A stretch of 36,519 bases of DNA. Origin: a virus. The first letter of the stretch is position 1. Each line of letters begins with the position of its first letter. The notes under the pieces were generated by a model. It did not search any database. It worked only from the letters and a program-made list of their open reading frames with translations, and had not been told where the DNA came from. The position numbers were made by a program, and so were the translations under genes. Of the stretch, positions 23,001 to 30,792 are shown one piece after another. The stretch spans positions 1 to 36,519 of IMG/VR virus record IMGVR_UViG_3300003937_000097; one strand, written 5' to 3'.

Positions 23001-26000
23001 GGTAACTCCGGTGATGTATTTACAGTGAACTCTTACACTGAAGATAGGTATTCTAGTGATATTCCAGTTCTTCCAAATGGTCTTCGTACAACTGATATTA
23101 TTGATTTTAGACCAAGAGTTAAACCCTGGACTGATGTTAGTGGTTATGAAACTAAATCACCATTCGATTTTGCAAGTAGAAGATATGAATCTGATTTCCA
23201 ATATGTTGTAAAACCAGATGAATCATCCTTCTTGGGATATGAATTCTATCTACCAAGAATTGATTTAGTTACAATTAATCGCATTGGTGAAGTTGAAGTT
23301 ATTCGTGGAGAATCTGCACAAAATCCACAACCACCAATTCTTGGTGATGATGCAATGGAAATTGCACAAATTAAACTTCCAGCATATCTCTACAATCCTA
23401 TTAGTGAACCAGAGATTCTTCTAAGAGATAATAGAAGATTTACGATGCGTGATATTGGAAAACTTGAAGATAGAATTGAAAATATTGAAGATATTACCAG
23501 TCTTACAATGTTGGAATTGAATGCAAAGACAACTGCAGTTACTGATGCAAATGGTCTTGATAGATTCAAATCTGGATTTATTGTAAGTGATTTTAGAGAT
23601 AAATCTCTAATGGATCCTAGGTATTCTACAATTGATATTTCAAAAGAAGGATCTCTCGCAATAGCACCTGTTGATCTATGGTCAATGAATGCACAATTGG
23701 CATTAGATCCAGGAATTGATCCATCAACTACTGATATGACTCAGAATCTTAAGTTGATGGATCCAAATATTCAAAAAACTGGCGATCTTCTAACCCTAAA
23801 ATATGAAGAAGTTGAATATTTAAATCAACCGCACGCAACTAATGTTGAAAATGTAAACCCATTTAATGTTATTGTATTTGTTGGTGGTGTTGTTCTTGAT
23901 CCCGCCTCAGATAACTGGGTAAGAACTATCTATATTAATGATCATAGAACTGAATCTACTGGTGCTAAATGGAAACAGCAGGCAAAAACTACTGTTGATG
24001 TTGATAAGAAAACTGTAATTGAAAAATATAAAAAAGGTGGTGGTAGAGGTGAAAGACTTAAAAAAGCAGTTACTACAACTAAGGTTACAACAACAACTAA
24101 GTTTAAACCTAAACTTAGAGGACCTGCAAGAGAATTTGATTATGTTGAAGATGTAAAAGTTTCTGGTGAAGCAGATCCTTGGATGCGTTCAAGAAATGTT
24201 TACTTTGCTGCGAACGGTTTAAGACCATATACAAAGCATTACAAGTATCTTGATGCACAACAAGTTGATATTGTTCCCAAACTTTGTGAAATTGAAATGA
24301 ATTCAGGTACATTTACCGTATTTGAAAATGCTGATATTTTCGATATTAGGGGTAGAAAAGTTGGATTCATAAGAGTTCAAAGACCTAATCATAAGTTTGG
24401 TGATACTACAAGACCTGATATTGGTGCTGGTTTAGGATCTCCTGCGGTTCTTGTTGAAGAATATCAAGTAGACCCTTATGACAGAGATAGACCTGGACCT
24501 GGAACTGCATATTCTCCAACATCAAAACTGATTAATTTTGGTGTAAGAGTTCTTTCTATTAGTGAAAAATTTTATGGATATGTAAGAAAAGGATTTAAAG
24601 TTGTTGGTAGAACATCTGGTGCAGTTGCGACAATAACAAGAGCCGAATTAGTCTCCGATAATTGGGGAGATATAATTGGAACGTTCTTCTTTAGAAATCC
24701 AAATTCTAATCCAGCACCAGCAATAAGAGTTAAGAGTGGAACAAAAACTGTAAAAGTTACTGCAGTTCCTCCTGGTGTAACTCCATTACCAGGATCTACT
24801 GTATTTGCATCGGAAGCAATTGGAACTTATAGTGGTTCCGGAAGTATTTTAACCCAAGAAACTTCTAGAGTTTCTGTTAGAAATCCACCCAAACCACGTA
24901 GAAAGAAAACTGAAATTGACATTAAGAAAACTGTTAAGGCAGTTCATAGAGACCCCCTTGCACAATCATTTACGGTTACAGAACCAGAAGGTATTTTCTT
25001 AACTTCTGTTGATCTATTCTTTGCAACTAAGGATCCTGGTGCAAAGATCTTTGTTGAACTTAGAACAGTTGAACTTGGAACACCAACAGGTCTTCTAGTT
25101 CAAGATTATGCTCAGGTTTCACTTAATCCTGCAGATATTAATGTTAATGAAGCAAATCCATTTGAACCAGTAGCAACAAATGTTAAATTTGAATCACCAA
25201 TTTATCTTGAAGGTAATGATACAGAATATGCTATTGTCATTCTCTCTCCAGCATCTGATGGATATGAAATGTGGACGGCAACAATGGGCAAAAAGACTGT
25301 TAGAACAACAAGTCTTCCTGATGTTCAAAATGTTGTTGTTACTAAACAGTATCTTGGTGGATCTCTGTTCAAATCTCAGAATGGAACAATCTGGACTCCT
25401 TCACAGTTCCAAGATCTAACATTCAGACTTAATAAAGCAAAATTTGTTAAATCTGGCACCGTTACTTGGTATAATGGAGATGTGTTACCTAAGGGTGATA
25501 ATTCTTCCATTTTGGAAGATAATCCAATTCAAGGATTACCAAGAAAGTTAAAACTGCCAGTAACTGGTGTTACTGCAAATGAACAATCTTTACTTTTAAC
25601 AGGTGTAAAAGTTGGACAAGGTGGAGTAAGCGTTACTCCTGCAACAGAAGGCACGACTGGATTTATTGAAGCAACTGGCGGACCTATTGCTGCAACGGGA
25701 ACTGGTAACGTTGCTATTGGAAATAGTGGTTCTGGGTATAAGGCAGGTTCTTATAATAGTGTTCCACTATTCCCAATCTCTGGTCAAGGATCTGGAGCAC
25801 AAGCAACTATTACAGTTGATGCTTCTGGTGGTGTAACTGGAGTAAACATTACTGCTGTTGGAACTGGATATCGTAGTGGAGAAGTTGTTGGTGTTACATC
25901 TGCAACTGGTGGTGGAGGTAGTGGTGCCAGAGTAACAATCAAGACTCATAATACCACTTTTGATACTCTGTATATGACTAATGTTTTGGGTGAAAACTAT

Positions 26001-27467
26001 ACTCAGGGTGAAGCATTAGTTTATTATACGGAACCAGATAATCATCTTTCTAGAACTGCATTAACTGCTGGTGCTAATGTTGGAACTAATGGATCTTCAA
26101 TTTACGATGAAAAGTATGTTGGAAACATTATGAGCATTAAGCAGCATAATCACGCACATCATGGTGGAAACAATAAAATTGAAATTGTTGATATTAAACC
26201 AGATAGTACTAAGACGGAACTTAGTGCAGCATTTGGATTAACTGACACTACAGTTTCTATTGCAAATACTTCATTATTTGGAGTTGCTGAAGGAATTTCT
26301 ACAAGTAGAGGATATGCAATCATAAACAGTGAAGTAGTTTCTTACAGTAATATTTCTGCAGGAAATGCTGGAGCAGGAACTCTTAGTATTGATGGAAGAG
26401 CAGTAAATGGAACTGTAAAAATTGCACATGAAACTGGAGCATCTATTCAACCATATGAAGTCAATGGTGTTTCTTTGATGAGAATTAACAAAACTCATAA
26501 TATTCCATCAACATTTTATAAAAATGAAAGTTCGGATCTTGATAGTTACTTCATAGAAGTTGACAGGTCAACACCATCAAGTAGGGTTTCTGGAGATGCT
26601 TTGTTGAATTTTGCATCTGAAAAAGGATTTGGTGGCACTGAAGTTGGTATTTCTCAAAACTACCAGTTCAGCACTATTGTTTCAGAATTTAATATTATTA
26701 CCCCTGGAAAGGGAACTTCAGCAAGAAGTTTCATTAGAACAATATCTGGAACAAGTGCAGGCGGAAGAGAAGTTTCATTCCAAGATCAAGGATATGAACC
26801 ACTTCCTCTCAACAAACCACTCAAGTTTAATACTCCTAGAATGGTTGCTTCCAGAGCAAATGAACTTGAAAGACTTACAACGTTACCACGTAATAAGTCA
26901 CTAACAATGAGAGTTGAGTTTGCAAGTGAAAATGAAAATGTCTCCCCCGTAATGGATGCACAAAATGCAACATTCATTCTTGGAAGAAATAAATCTAATG
27001 CTCCAGTCGGTGATTACATTACAGATTCTAGATCTAATTCCATAGATCAGGATCCACATGGTGCGGTATTTGTAACTAAGAGTATTTCTCTTGCACAACC
27101 AGCAACAAGTTTGAAAGTGTACATTGCTGCTAATGTACAAGAAGGTGCAGATTTTAGAGTCTTATATCAATTATATAAAGCAGATTCTACGGAAATTCCT
27201 CAGAAATTTGTACCTTTTCCAGGATATGATAATTTGAGAGATACTGATGGAGATGGTTTCGGTGATATGGTAATTAATTCAGACTTAAATAGTGGTAGAG
27301 CGGATGCATTTGTTTCTCCTAATGGAACCGAAGGGTTCTCGGAGTATCAATTTACTGCAAACAATCTTGATCAATTTACTGCCTTTGCATTAAAGGTTGT
27401 AATGTCATCCACAAATGAATCAACACCAGTTTCACTTACAGACTTTAGAGTAATAGCACTTGCATAA
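20019..27467 (+). CDS. DUF4815-type giant virion structural protein (2482 aa)
   Basis: The N-terminus 'YYDDFDKANNFYRVLFKPGF', followed by 'QARELTGLQSILQNQVESFG', is characteristic of the DUF4815 phage structural family. Position after gp8 corresponds to T4 genes 9/10, so it probably builds the baseplate periphery and carries fibres; this is inference from synteny. A Lys/Thr-rich basic stretch ('TTTKVTTTTKFKPKLRG') lies near residues 1345-1365 and a second basic stretch precedes 'DPLAQSFTV' near 1645. Two GxGY units have the Tyr at 1907 and 1951. A type A module ('DTTVSIANTSLFG..INSEVVSYS') spans about 2068-2150. Near the C-terminus, residues 2408-2416 (DTDGDGFGD) have the DxDxDGxxD spacing of thrombospondin-3/dockerin Ca2+ loops. 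The protein contains no signal peptide. Its function in fibre attachment remains inferred. Confidence 0.88.
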   Translation: MSQKTNLNVSPYYDDFDKANNFYRVLFKPGFPVQARELTGLQSILQNQVESFGSHMVKEGSMVIPGGVTCDDQFTTVKVNPDHLGIDITVYLSSIVALNNGRGAKVKGETSGVIGTIKGFLLPPDEGVEEITLFVKYRDGADDGETVEFSDGEVLILEENVSYGNTTLNIGDTVLTTLSVNSTATGFAVGVAEGVYFIRGTFVDVSTTQIVLDPYTNDVSFRVGFDILEEIVNANEDDSLNDNAKGFTNYAAPGADRLKISVKLSKKALTDTEDTSFVELVRVDNGVIKKLQNKSNYNLIRDYFAKRTFDESGNYAVEPFIVDCANTLNNEIGNGGLFREDDLTEDGNKPSNNLMAYKISEGTAYVKGYDIDLVGSTVKDIDKPRDVKKVQGSRVPFGMGSLIRVNNVHGIPYIKIGGTAAGGDTSANVIGLYSDRRNGEDNSGGIDGTGQGIKIGEARVYWFGLTDDRYKNAGTEWDLYLYDTQTYTNLTLANTFSTGDVPNGSLVRGMSSGATGFIADRSSNTLSLSQTSGTFLEGEQVIINDMQKFKSAINTTGIQAFTTEDIKSVFQDSDSLDTNLKKNFLADTVLYPKQLANFAVTDQLTISGGNLGKVQGRFFNAVNGIKVNGIIRYFKDGEIDPSFARISGVRDHEIDLAPTTNITDVCIGAVSNQTSNFELMVPRILNVGQNGLYSILPEQNISSVDFASSELTVSYQITEQSTDANGSLEFTSADVIGANAGISSVFFETFDAERYSVVYNDGSPAPLDSGQVILDENAGKVTITNLEASQSSNVTVLATMKKRGITHKSKDYIRSTQVNVDRSFDGSRFSVGLTTSTYYGTRVQDDEISLNFPDVANVIAVYESTNSAAPILDRLTFATGLALDQNAIVGEKIVGEDSRAIGQVVSATANTIDYVILNTEDYQVGEVVKFKESSISAVIQQVREGSYVNRTPNYRLDTGNRHQFCDYSRIVRRRGTTVPSRKLLIIFNHYRVASGNSGDVFTVNSYTEDRYSSDIPVLPNGLRTTDIIDFRPRVKPWTDVSGYETKSPFDFASRRYESDFQYVVKPDESSFLGYEFYLPRIDLVTINRIGEVEVIRGESAQNPQPPILGDDAMEIAQIKLPAYLYNPISEPEILLRDNRRFTMRDIGKLEDRIENIEDITSLTMLELNAKTTAVTDANGLDRFKSGFIVSDFRDKSLMDPRYSTIDISKEGSLAIAPVDLWSMNAQLALDPGIDPSTTDMTQNLKLMDPNIQKTGDLLTLKYEEVEYLNQPHATNVENVNPFNVIVFVGGVVLDPASDNWVRTIYINDHRTESTGAKWKQQAKTTVDVDKKTVIEKYKKGGGRGERLKKAVTTTKVTTTTKFKPKLRGPAREFDYVEDVKVSGEADPWMRSRNVYFAANGLRPYTKHYKYLDAQQVDIVPKLCEIEMNSGTFTVFENADIFDIRGRKVGFIRVQRPNHKFGDTTRPDIGAGLGSPAVLVEEYQVDPYDRDRPGPGTAYSPTSKLINFGVRVLSISEKFYGYVRKGFKVVGRTSGAVATITRAELVSDNWGDIIGTFFFRNPNSNPAPAIRVKSGTKTVKVTAVPPGVTPLPGSTVFASEAIGTYSGSGSILTQETSRVSVRNPPKPRRKKTEIDIKKTVKAVHRDPLAQSFTVTEPEGIFLTSVDLFFATKDPGAKIFVELRTVELGTPTGLLVQDYAQVSLNPADINVNEANPFEPVATNVKFESPIYLEGNDTEYAIVILSPASDGYEMWTATMGKKTVRTTSLPDVQNVVVTKQYLGGSLFKSQNGTIWTPSQFQDLTFRLNKAKFVKSGTVTWYNGDVLPKGDNSSILEDNPIQGLPRKLKLPVTGVTANEQSLLLTGVKVGQGGVSVTPATEGTTGFIEATGGPIAATGTGNVAIGNSGSGYKAGSYNSVPLFPISGQGSGAQATITVDASGGVTGVNITAVGTGYRSGEVVGVTSATGGGGSGARVTIKTHNTTFDTLYMTNVLGENYTQGEALVYYTEPDNHLSRTALTAGANVGTNGSSIYDEKYVGNIMSIKQHNHAHHGGNNKIEIVDIKPDSTKTELSAAFGLTDTTVSIANTSLFGVAEGISTSRGYAIINSEVVSYSNISAGNAGAGTLSIDGRAVNGTVKIAHETGASIQPYEVNGVSLMRINKTHNIPSTFYKNESSDLDSYFIEVDRSTPSSRVSGDALLNFASEKGFGGTEVGISQNYQFSTIVSEFNIITPGKGTSARSFIRTISGTSAGGREVSFQDQGYEPLPLNKPLKFNTPRMVASRANELERLTTLPRNKSLTMRVEFASENENVSPVMDAQNATFILGRNKSNAPVGDYITDSRSNSIDQDPHGAVFVTKSISLAQPATSLKVYIAANVQEGADFRVLYQLYKADSTEIPQKFVPFPGYDNLRDTDGDGFGDMVINSDLNSGRADAFVSPNGTEGFSEYQFTANNLDQFTAFALKVVMSSTNESTPVSLTDFRVIALA

Positions 27468-27468
27468 T

Positions 27469-27684
27469 ATGAATAGTGACAATTTAATTCCTGTTGAAGG
27501 TGAGCGTCATCTTTTTAGAGATAAAAATACTGGCGCTATTGTTAATACTGACTCATCAAGTTATGATCAATATATTAAAATGAAGAAGCGAAAGCAATCA
27601 GAGCGAGATGAGTTAGATTCACTTAAACAAGACATTGAAGAAATAAAATCCTTACTAAGGGAGATTACTAATGGACCCAGATGA
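27469..27684 (+). CDS. small coiled-coil protein (71 aa)
   Basis: The ATG at 27469 lies one base after the stop of the giant gene. A TTG nine bases earlier would overlap that stop and is less likely. The 71-residue product starts 'MNSDNLIPVEGERHLFRDKN' with 'TGAIVNTD' and then becomes a charged helix ('KMKKRKQSERDELDSLKQDI') with coiled-coil heptads to the C-terminus. I recall similar short proteins after the DUF4815 gene in cyanophages, with no known role. Its last 14 bases overlap the next gene, consistent with coupled translation and a joint function in virion assembly. Confidence 0.75.
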   Translation: MNSDNLIPVEGERHLFRDKNTGAIVNTDSSSYDQYIKMKKRKQSERDELDSLKQDIEEIKSLLREITNGPR

Positions 27685-27850
27685 AATTACGTTGGATAAA
27701 CTTTCCAAAAGTTTCGAGTATACAAAACTAGCAAGAGAAATTGATTCTTGTGATGATAGAGATATGCTAAAAAATATTGCAAAATCATATGTCAAGCTTT
27801 ATTTGAAGCAACAGGAAACTGTAATTAGATTAGGACTTCCAGGAATATAA
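27671..27850 (+). CDS. small helical protein (59 aa)
   Basis: ATG at 27671 lies inside the preceding gene, in the +1 frame relative to it. The 59-residue product is all-helical in appearance: 'DKLSKSFEYTKLAREIDSCD' and 'LKNIAKSYVKLYLKQQETVI'. This 'SFEY..L..EID.C.D...L.......YLKLYLKQQE'-like pattern recurs, as far as I recall, in many cyanomyoviruses next to tail genes; no function is assigned. Its stop codon (27848-27850) is embedded in a late promoter. Confidence 0.78.
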   Translation: MDPDEITLDKLSKSFEYTKLAREIDSCDDRDMLKNIAKSYVKLYLKQQETVIRLGLPGI

Positions 27851-27853
27851 ATA
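27846..27853 (+). promoter_or_regulatory. T4-type late promoter overlapping a stop codon
   Basis: An exact TATAAATA spans the TAA stop of the 59-aa gene and precedes the 75-aa fibre-like gene by 33 bases to its first codon (ATG at 27879). It probably drives the fibre, neck and packaging genes. A second, weaker match (TATAAATG, 27873-27880) runs into the start codon and is less likely to be used. Confidence 0.82.
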
Positions 27854-27878
27854 TATTTAAATCCTGAATTGTATATAA

Positions 27879-28106
27879 ATGGCTGAAATAAAGGTCAGAG
27901 TAGGTCAGCAACCCGCTGTAAAAGTAATATCTTCATTGGCGGGTGCCCAAGGTCTTTCTTTGGCAGAACTCAGTGATGTTAGTGCTTCTAACTTGCAGAA
28001 TGGTATGGTGCTTGTTTACAACAGCAGTATCCGAAAATGGGAGGCAACTTTAACCCTGACACCAGGTGCAACGCAGAATTTAGACATCAACGGAGGAAAT
28101 TTCTGA
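27879..28106 (+). CDS. short fibre-like structural protein (75 aa)
   Basis: The 75 residues contain a strand-rich N-terminus 'MAEIKVRVGQQPAVKVIS', then 'LAELSDVSASNLQNGMVLVY' with 'NSSIRKWEATL'. This 'LsDV..s.l..G.vLvY....kW' pattern is common in phage tail-fibre proteins. It ends 'LDINGGNF', similar to the end of the next protein ('LDGGTF'). It sits one base ahead of the 540-aa fibre-like gene and follows a late promoter. It may be a fibre adaptor or a small whisker-like piece; this is inference. Confidence 0.75.
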   Translation: MAEIKVRVGQQPAVKVISSLAGAQGLSLAELSDVSASNLQNGMVLVYNSSIRKWEATLTLTPGATQNLDINGGNF

Positions 28107-28107
28107 C

Positions 28108-29730
28108 ATGGCAAGTATTATTAGGATTAAGAGATCCTCAGGTACTAGCAAACCAGCCAGTTTACAATGGGGTGAACTTGGATACGTAACTGGTATTGGT
28201 AGTTACGGAGGAACAAATCAATATAAAGATAGGATTTTCCTAGGAGATGACGGCACAAACGCCAATCCTGTAGGTGGATTCTATTACACCTCAATGATGG
28301 AGCACGACCCAGGTGCTATCCAAGGTGTAACAAATACGAGAAATTCAGACAATGGTGTTGTTGCAGTTCTTGCACCAGCAAATAATACCGGTTTAGGTGG
28401 AGCATCTTCACTTAAGGTAGATCAATGGAATGTAGATAACTTAAGGTTAGATGCAAATACATTATCATCCACCGATACCGATGGAGATATAGTTCTCGAT
28501 CCAAATGGAACTGGAGAGGTTGTCATTCCTGATGACACTTTCTTAACGTTTGGCAATGATAAAGATTCAAAGATTGAATATGATGAAGATGGTGATAATA
28601 GTATTAAGGTAACAGGTGCTCCCTGGACTTATGAAACTGACGTCAATATAACAAATGGTCTTGAAGTTGGTAATATTGGTATTTCATCCAATGTTATCGC
28701 AACTAGAGCAGGTGGTGGTAATGAACTGTATATTGATCCATATCCCGATGGATTAAGTAATGAAGGTAAGGTCATCATCAAAGGTGATTTACAAGTTGAT
28801 GGTACTACAACAACTGTCAACTCCACATCTTCAACTTTAAATGATGCAATTTTACATCTTGGTGATGTAACTAGTACCAGAACAGTAATGGCAGAACATG
28901 CCAGTGGTACAAATACAATTACTTTAGACTCTGTAGTTGGTATTAATACTGGTGATATTATTGCTCACGCAAATATTCCTGGTGCAACATCAATTACTGC
29001 CTTTAACACAGGCACTAAAGTTGTTACGATGTCAGCAAATAGTACTGCTGGTATTACAACAACTTCTCAAGTAACACTTACTCACGCTTACGATAGTAAT
29101 ACTGATAGAGGTATATCTTTCAGTTACAACACAAGTAGTGGAACTTCAAATAATAAAGAAGGTTTCTTTGGTTTTGATGATAGTTCTATTGCAAATAGTG
29201 CTGCTGATGCCGATAACCACGGAACTCACGCAGATGACAGTAGAAGATGGACGTATGTTCCAGATGCAAGTATTGCAAGCAGTCTTGTCAGTGGAACCAA
29301 AGGTTTCTTAGATATTAAAGGTATCTACTACCAATCTGGTGATTACAATACTGGTGGTATAGTTTACTTTGATGACACTGGTCTTCAGAGATCCACAAAT
29401 GCCGTTGCATCGCCTGTAGTCACATCTAAACAGATGTTGACTGCTATCACTAAGAACACCCTTGCTCTTGGCAGTGCTGTTACTGCGTCTGCAGGAGATA
29501 TCATCAGACAGGATACTACTGGTGCTTATGGTGTTGTTGAAACTGCTGTTACTGGAGCAAATTCTGTTAATGTAATTGGTGTTGAGGGAACATTTAATAC
29601 ATCCGGCAATCTTAGGAGAGAAGGTGTTAATGGAGCAATTGCAAATCTTGCTTCAGTTCCCAATACTGTTAGTGTAATATATACTAACAAACCCCACTGG
29701 ACTTCAACACTTGACGGGGGAACTTTCTGA
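28108..29730 (+). CDS. tail-fibre-like structural protein (540 aa)
   Basis: The N-terminus 'MASIIRIKRSSGTSKPASLQ' with 'WGELGYVTGIGSYG' is the kind of conserved baseplate-attachment end seen in cyanophage fibre-like proteins. Residues 222-243 ('IIKGDLQVDGTTTTVNST') carry the 'GDLxVDGTTTTVNST' motif widely found in phage fibre and collar proteins. The remainder is Thr/Ser/Gly/Asn-rich and beta-prone ('DGDIVLDPNGTGEVVIPDD'), and the C-terminus is 'HWTSTLDGGTF'. It occupies the place of T4 genes 11/12/wac. It is likely a trimeric fibre or whisker component, but receptor-binding activity cannot be read from this sequence. The opposite-strand frame within it is a shadow. Confidence 0.82.
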   Translation: MASIIRIKRSSGTSKPASLQWGELGYVTGIGSYGGTNQYKDRIFLGDDGTNANPVGGFYYTSMMEHDPGAIQGVTNTRNSDNGVVAVLAPANNTGLGGASSLKVDQWNVDNLRLDANTLSSTDTDGDIVLDPNGTGEVVIPDDTFLTFGNDKDSKIEYDEDGDNSIKVTGAPWTYETDVNITNGLEVGNIGISSNVIATRAGGGNELYIDPYPDGLSNEGKVIIKGDLQVDGTTTTVNSTSSTLNDAILHLGDVTSTRTVMAEHASGTNTITLDSVVGINTGDIIAHANIPGATSITAFNTGTKVVTMSANSTAGITTTSQVTLTHAYDSNTDRGISFSYNTSSGTSNNKEGFFGFDDSSIANSAADADNHGTHADDSRRWTYVPDASIASSLVSGTKGFLDIKGIYYQSGDYNTGGIVYFDDTGLQRSTNAVASPVVTSKQMLTAITKNTLALGSAVTASAGDIIRQDTTGAYGVVETAVTGANSVNVIGVEGTFNTSGNLRREGVNGAIANLASVPNTVSVIYTNKPHWTSTLDGGTF

Positions 29731-29738
29731 GGTAATTA

Positions 29739-29924
29739 ATGGACAATCAAAGTGAAGTTGATGTTAACGTTCTCATAAAAATTTATAATTCAAAGTTAGC
29801 AGCGGTATCAAATCAAAATGTTCTTCTTGAGGCAAAGTTGGCAACTATGTCTCAAGATTTTAAAGAACAAGTAGAATCTCTACTTGAAGAGAACGCTGAT
29901 CTTAAAGCAAAATTAGAAGGTTAA
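29739..29924 (+). CDS. small coiled-coil protein (61 aa)
   Basis: ATG at 29739 follows a GAGGT ribosome-binding site. The 61-residue product is one continuous predicted helix with heptads: 'DVNVLIKIYNSKLAAVSNQN', 'VLLEAKLATMSQDFKEQVES' and 'LLEENADLKAKLEG'. It lies directly before gp13, with only one base between its stop and the gp13 ATG. It probably oligomerises and may assist fibre or neck assembly. I recall similar short coiled coils in this position in cyanophages, without an assigned function. Confidence 0.78.
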   Translation: MDNQSEVDVNVLIKIYNSKLAAVSNQNVLLEAKLATMSQDFKEQVESLLEENADLKAKLEG

Positions 29925-29925
29925 T

Positions 29926-30792
29926 ATGGCAAAACCATCATCTAGACAAGGACTCATAGACTACTGTTTACGTCAACTTGGTGCTCCAGTTCTTGAGATT
30001 AATGTAGACGACGATCAAATTGATGATCTAGTTGATGATGCCATTCAATATTTTAATGAGCGCCATTTTGATGGTGTGGAAAAAATGTATCTCAAGTATG
30101 AGATAACACAAGGTGATATTGATAGAGGTACTGCAGCAGAATCTTCAGGATCAAGTACAGTAGCACCAAAAACTGGAATAGGAGTAACAGTTACTACTGG
30201 CGAATCAACAATTGTAGGAACTGCAACAACTTTTAGTTTCTATGAGAATTCAAATTACATCCAAGTTCCAGAATCGGTTATTGGAGTAGAAAAGATATTT
30301 AAGTTTGATACTAGTTCCATTTCTGGTGGAATGTTTAGTATTAAATATCAATTATTTTTGAATGATATGTATTATTTCAACTCTGTAGAGTTGTTACAGT
30401 ATGCAATGACTAAGACTTATCTTGAGGATATTGATTTTTTACTTACTCCAGATAAACAAGTAAGATTTAATAAGAGGCAAGATAGATTATATCTAGATAT
30501 TGATTGGGGTTCGCAAAATGTAGGTGAGTTTATTATTTTAGAATGTTATAGAGCACTGGATCCGGTATCATTTACTCAAATTTACAATGATAGTTTTATA
30601 AAACCATTTTTGACTGCTCTGATCAAACGTCAATGGGGTAGAAACTTAAGTAAGTTTAGAGGAGTAAAACTTCCAGGCGGTCTTGAGATGAATGGTGATG
30701 GTATTTTGCAACAAGCAGAACAAGAATTGGCAGATATTAAATCACGTATGTCTTCAGAGTATGAACTTCCACCTCTCGACTTTATTGGATAA
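29926..30792 (+). CDS. gp13: gp13-like neck protein
   Basis: The 288 residues (T4 gp13: 309) begin 'SRQGLIDYCLRQLGAPVLEI' followed by 'NVDDDQIDDLVDDAIQYFNE', the hallmark of the gp13 neck family. The middle contains the receding 'ESVIGVEKIFKFD' strands and 'FSIKYQLFLNDMYYFNS'. The C-terminal helices include 'FLTALIKRQWGRNLSKFRG' and 'LQQAEQELADIKSRM'. gp13 binds the portal and, with gp14, forms the neck that seals the filled head and accepts the tail. The gene overlaps gp14 by one base (TAATG). A Ser/Thr/Gly-rich stretch around residues 68-102 may be a small insertion relative to T4. Confidence 0.94.
   Translation: MAKPSSRQGLIDYCLRQLGAPVLEINVDDDQIDDLVDDAIQYFNERHFDGVEKMYLKYEITQGDIDRGTAAESSGSSTVAPKTGIGVTVTTGESTIVGTATTFSFYENSNYIQVPESVIGVEKIFKFDTSSISGGMFSIKYQLFLNDMYYFNSVELLQYAMTKTYLEDIDFLLTPDKQVRFNKRQDRLYLDIDWGSQNVGEFIILECYRALDPVSFTQIYNDSFIKPFLTALIKRQWGRNLSKFRGVKLPGGLEMNGDGILQQAEQELADIKSRMSSEYELPPLDFIG

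Noticed and set aside
27460-27468. TTG start giving three extra residues to the 71-aa protein
   Set aside because: It overlaps the stop of the upstream giant gene; the ATG at 27469, one base after that stop, is the more natural coupled start.
27873-27880. Second late-promoter-like TATAAATG
   Set aside because: It runs into the ATG of the 75-aa gene, leaving no leader upstream of the start codon; the exact match at 27846 is better placed.
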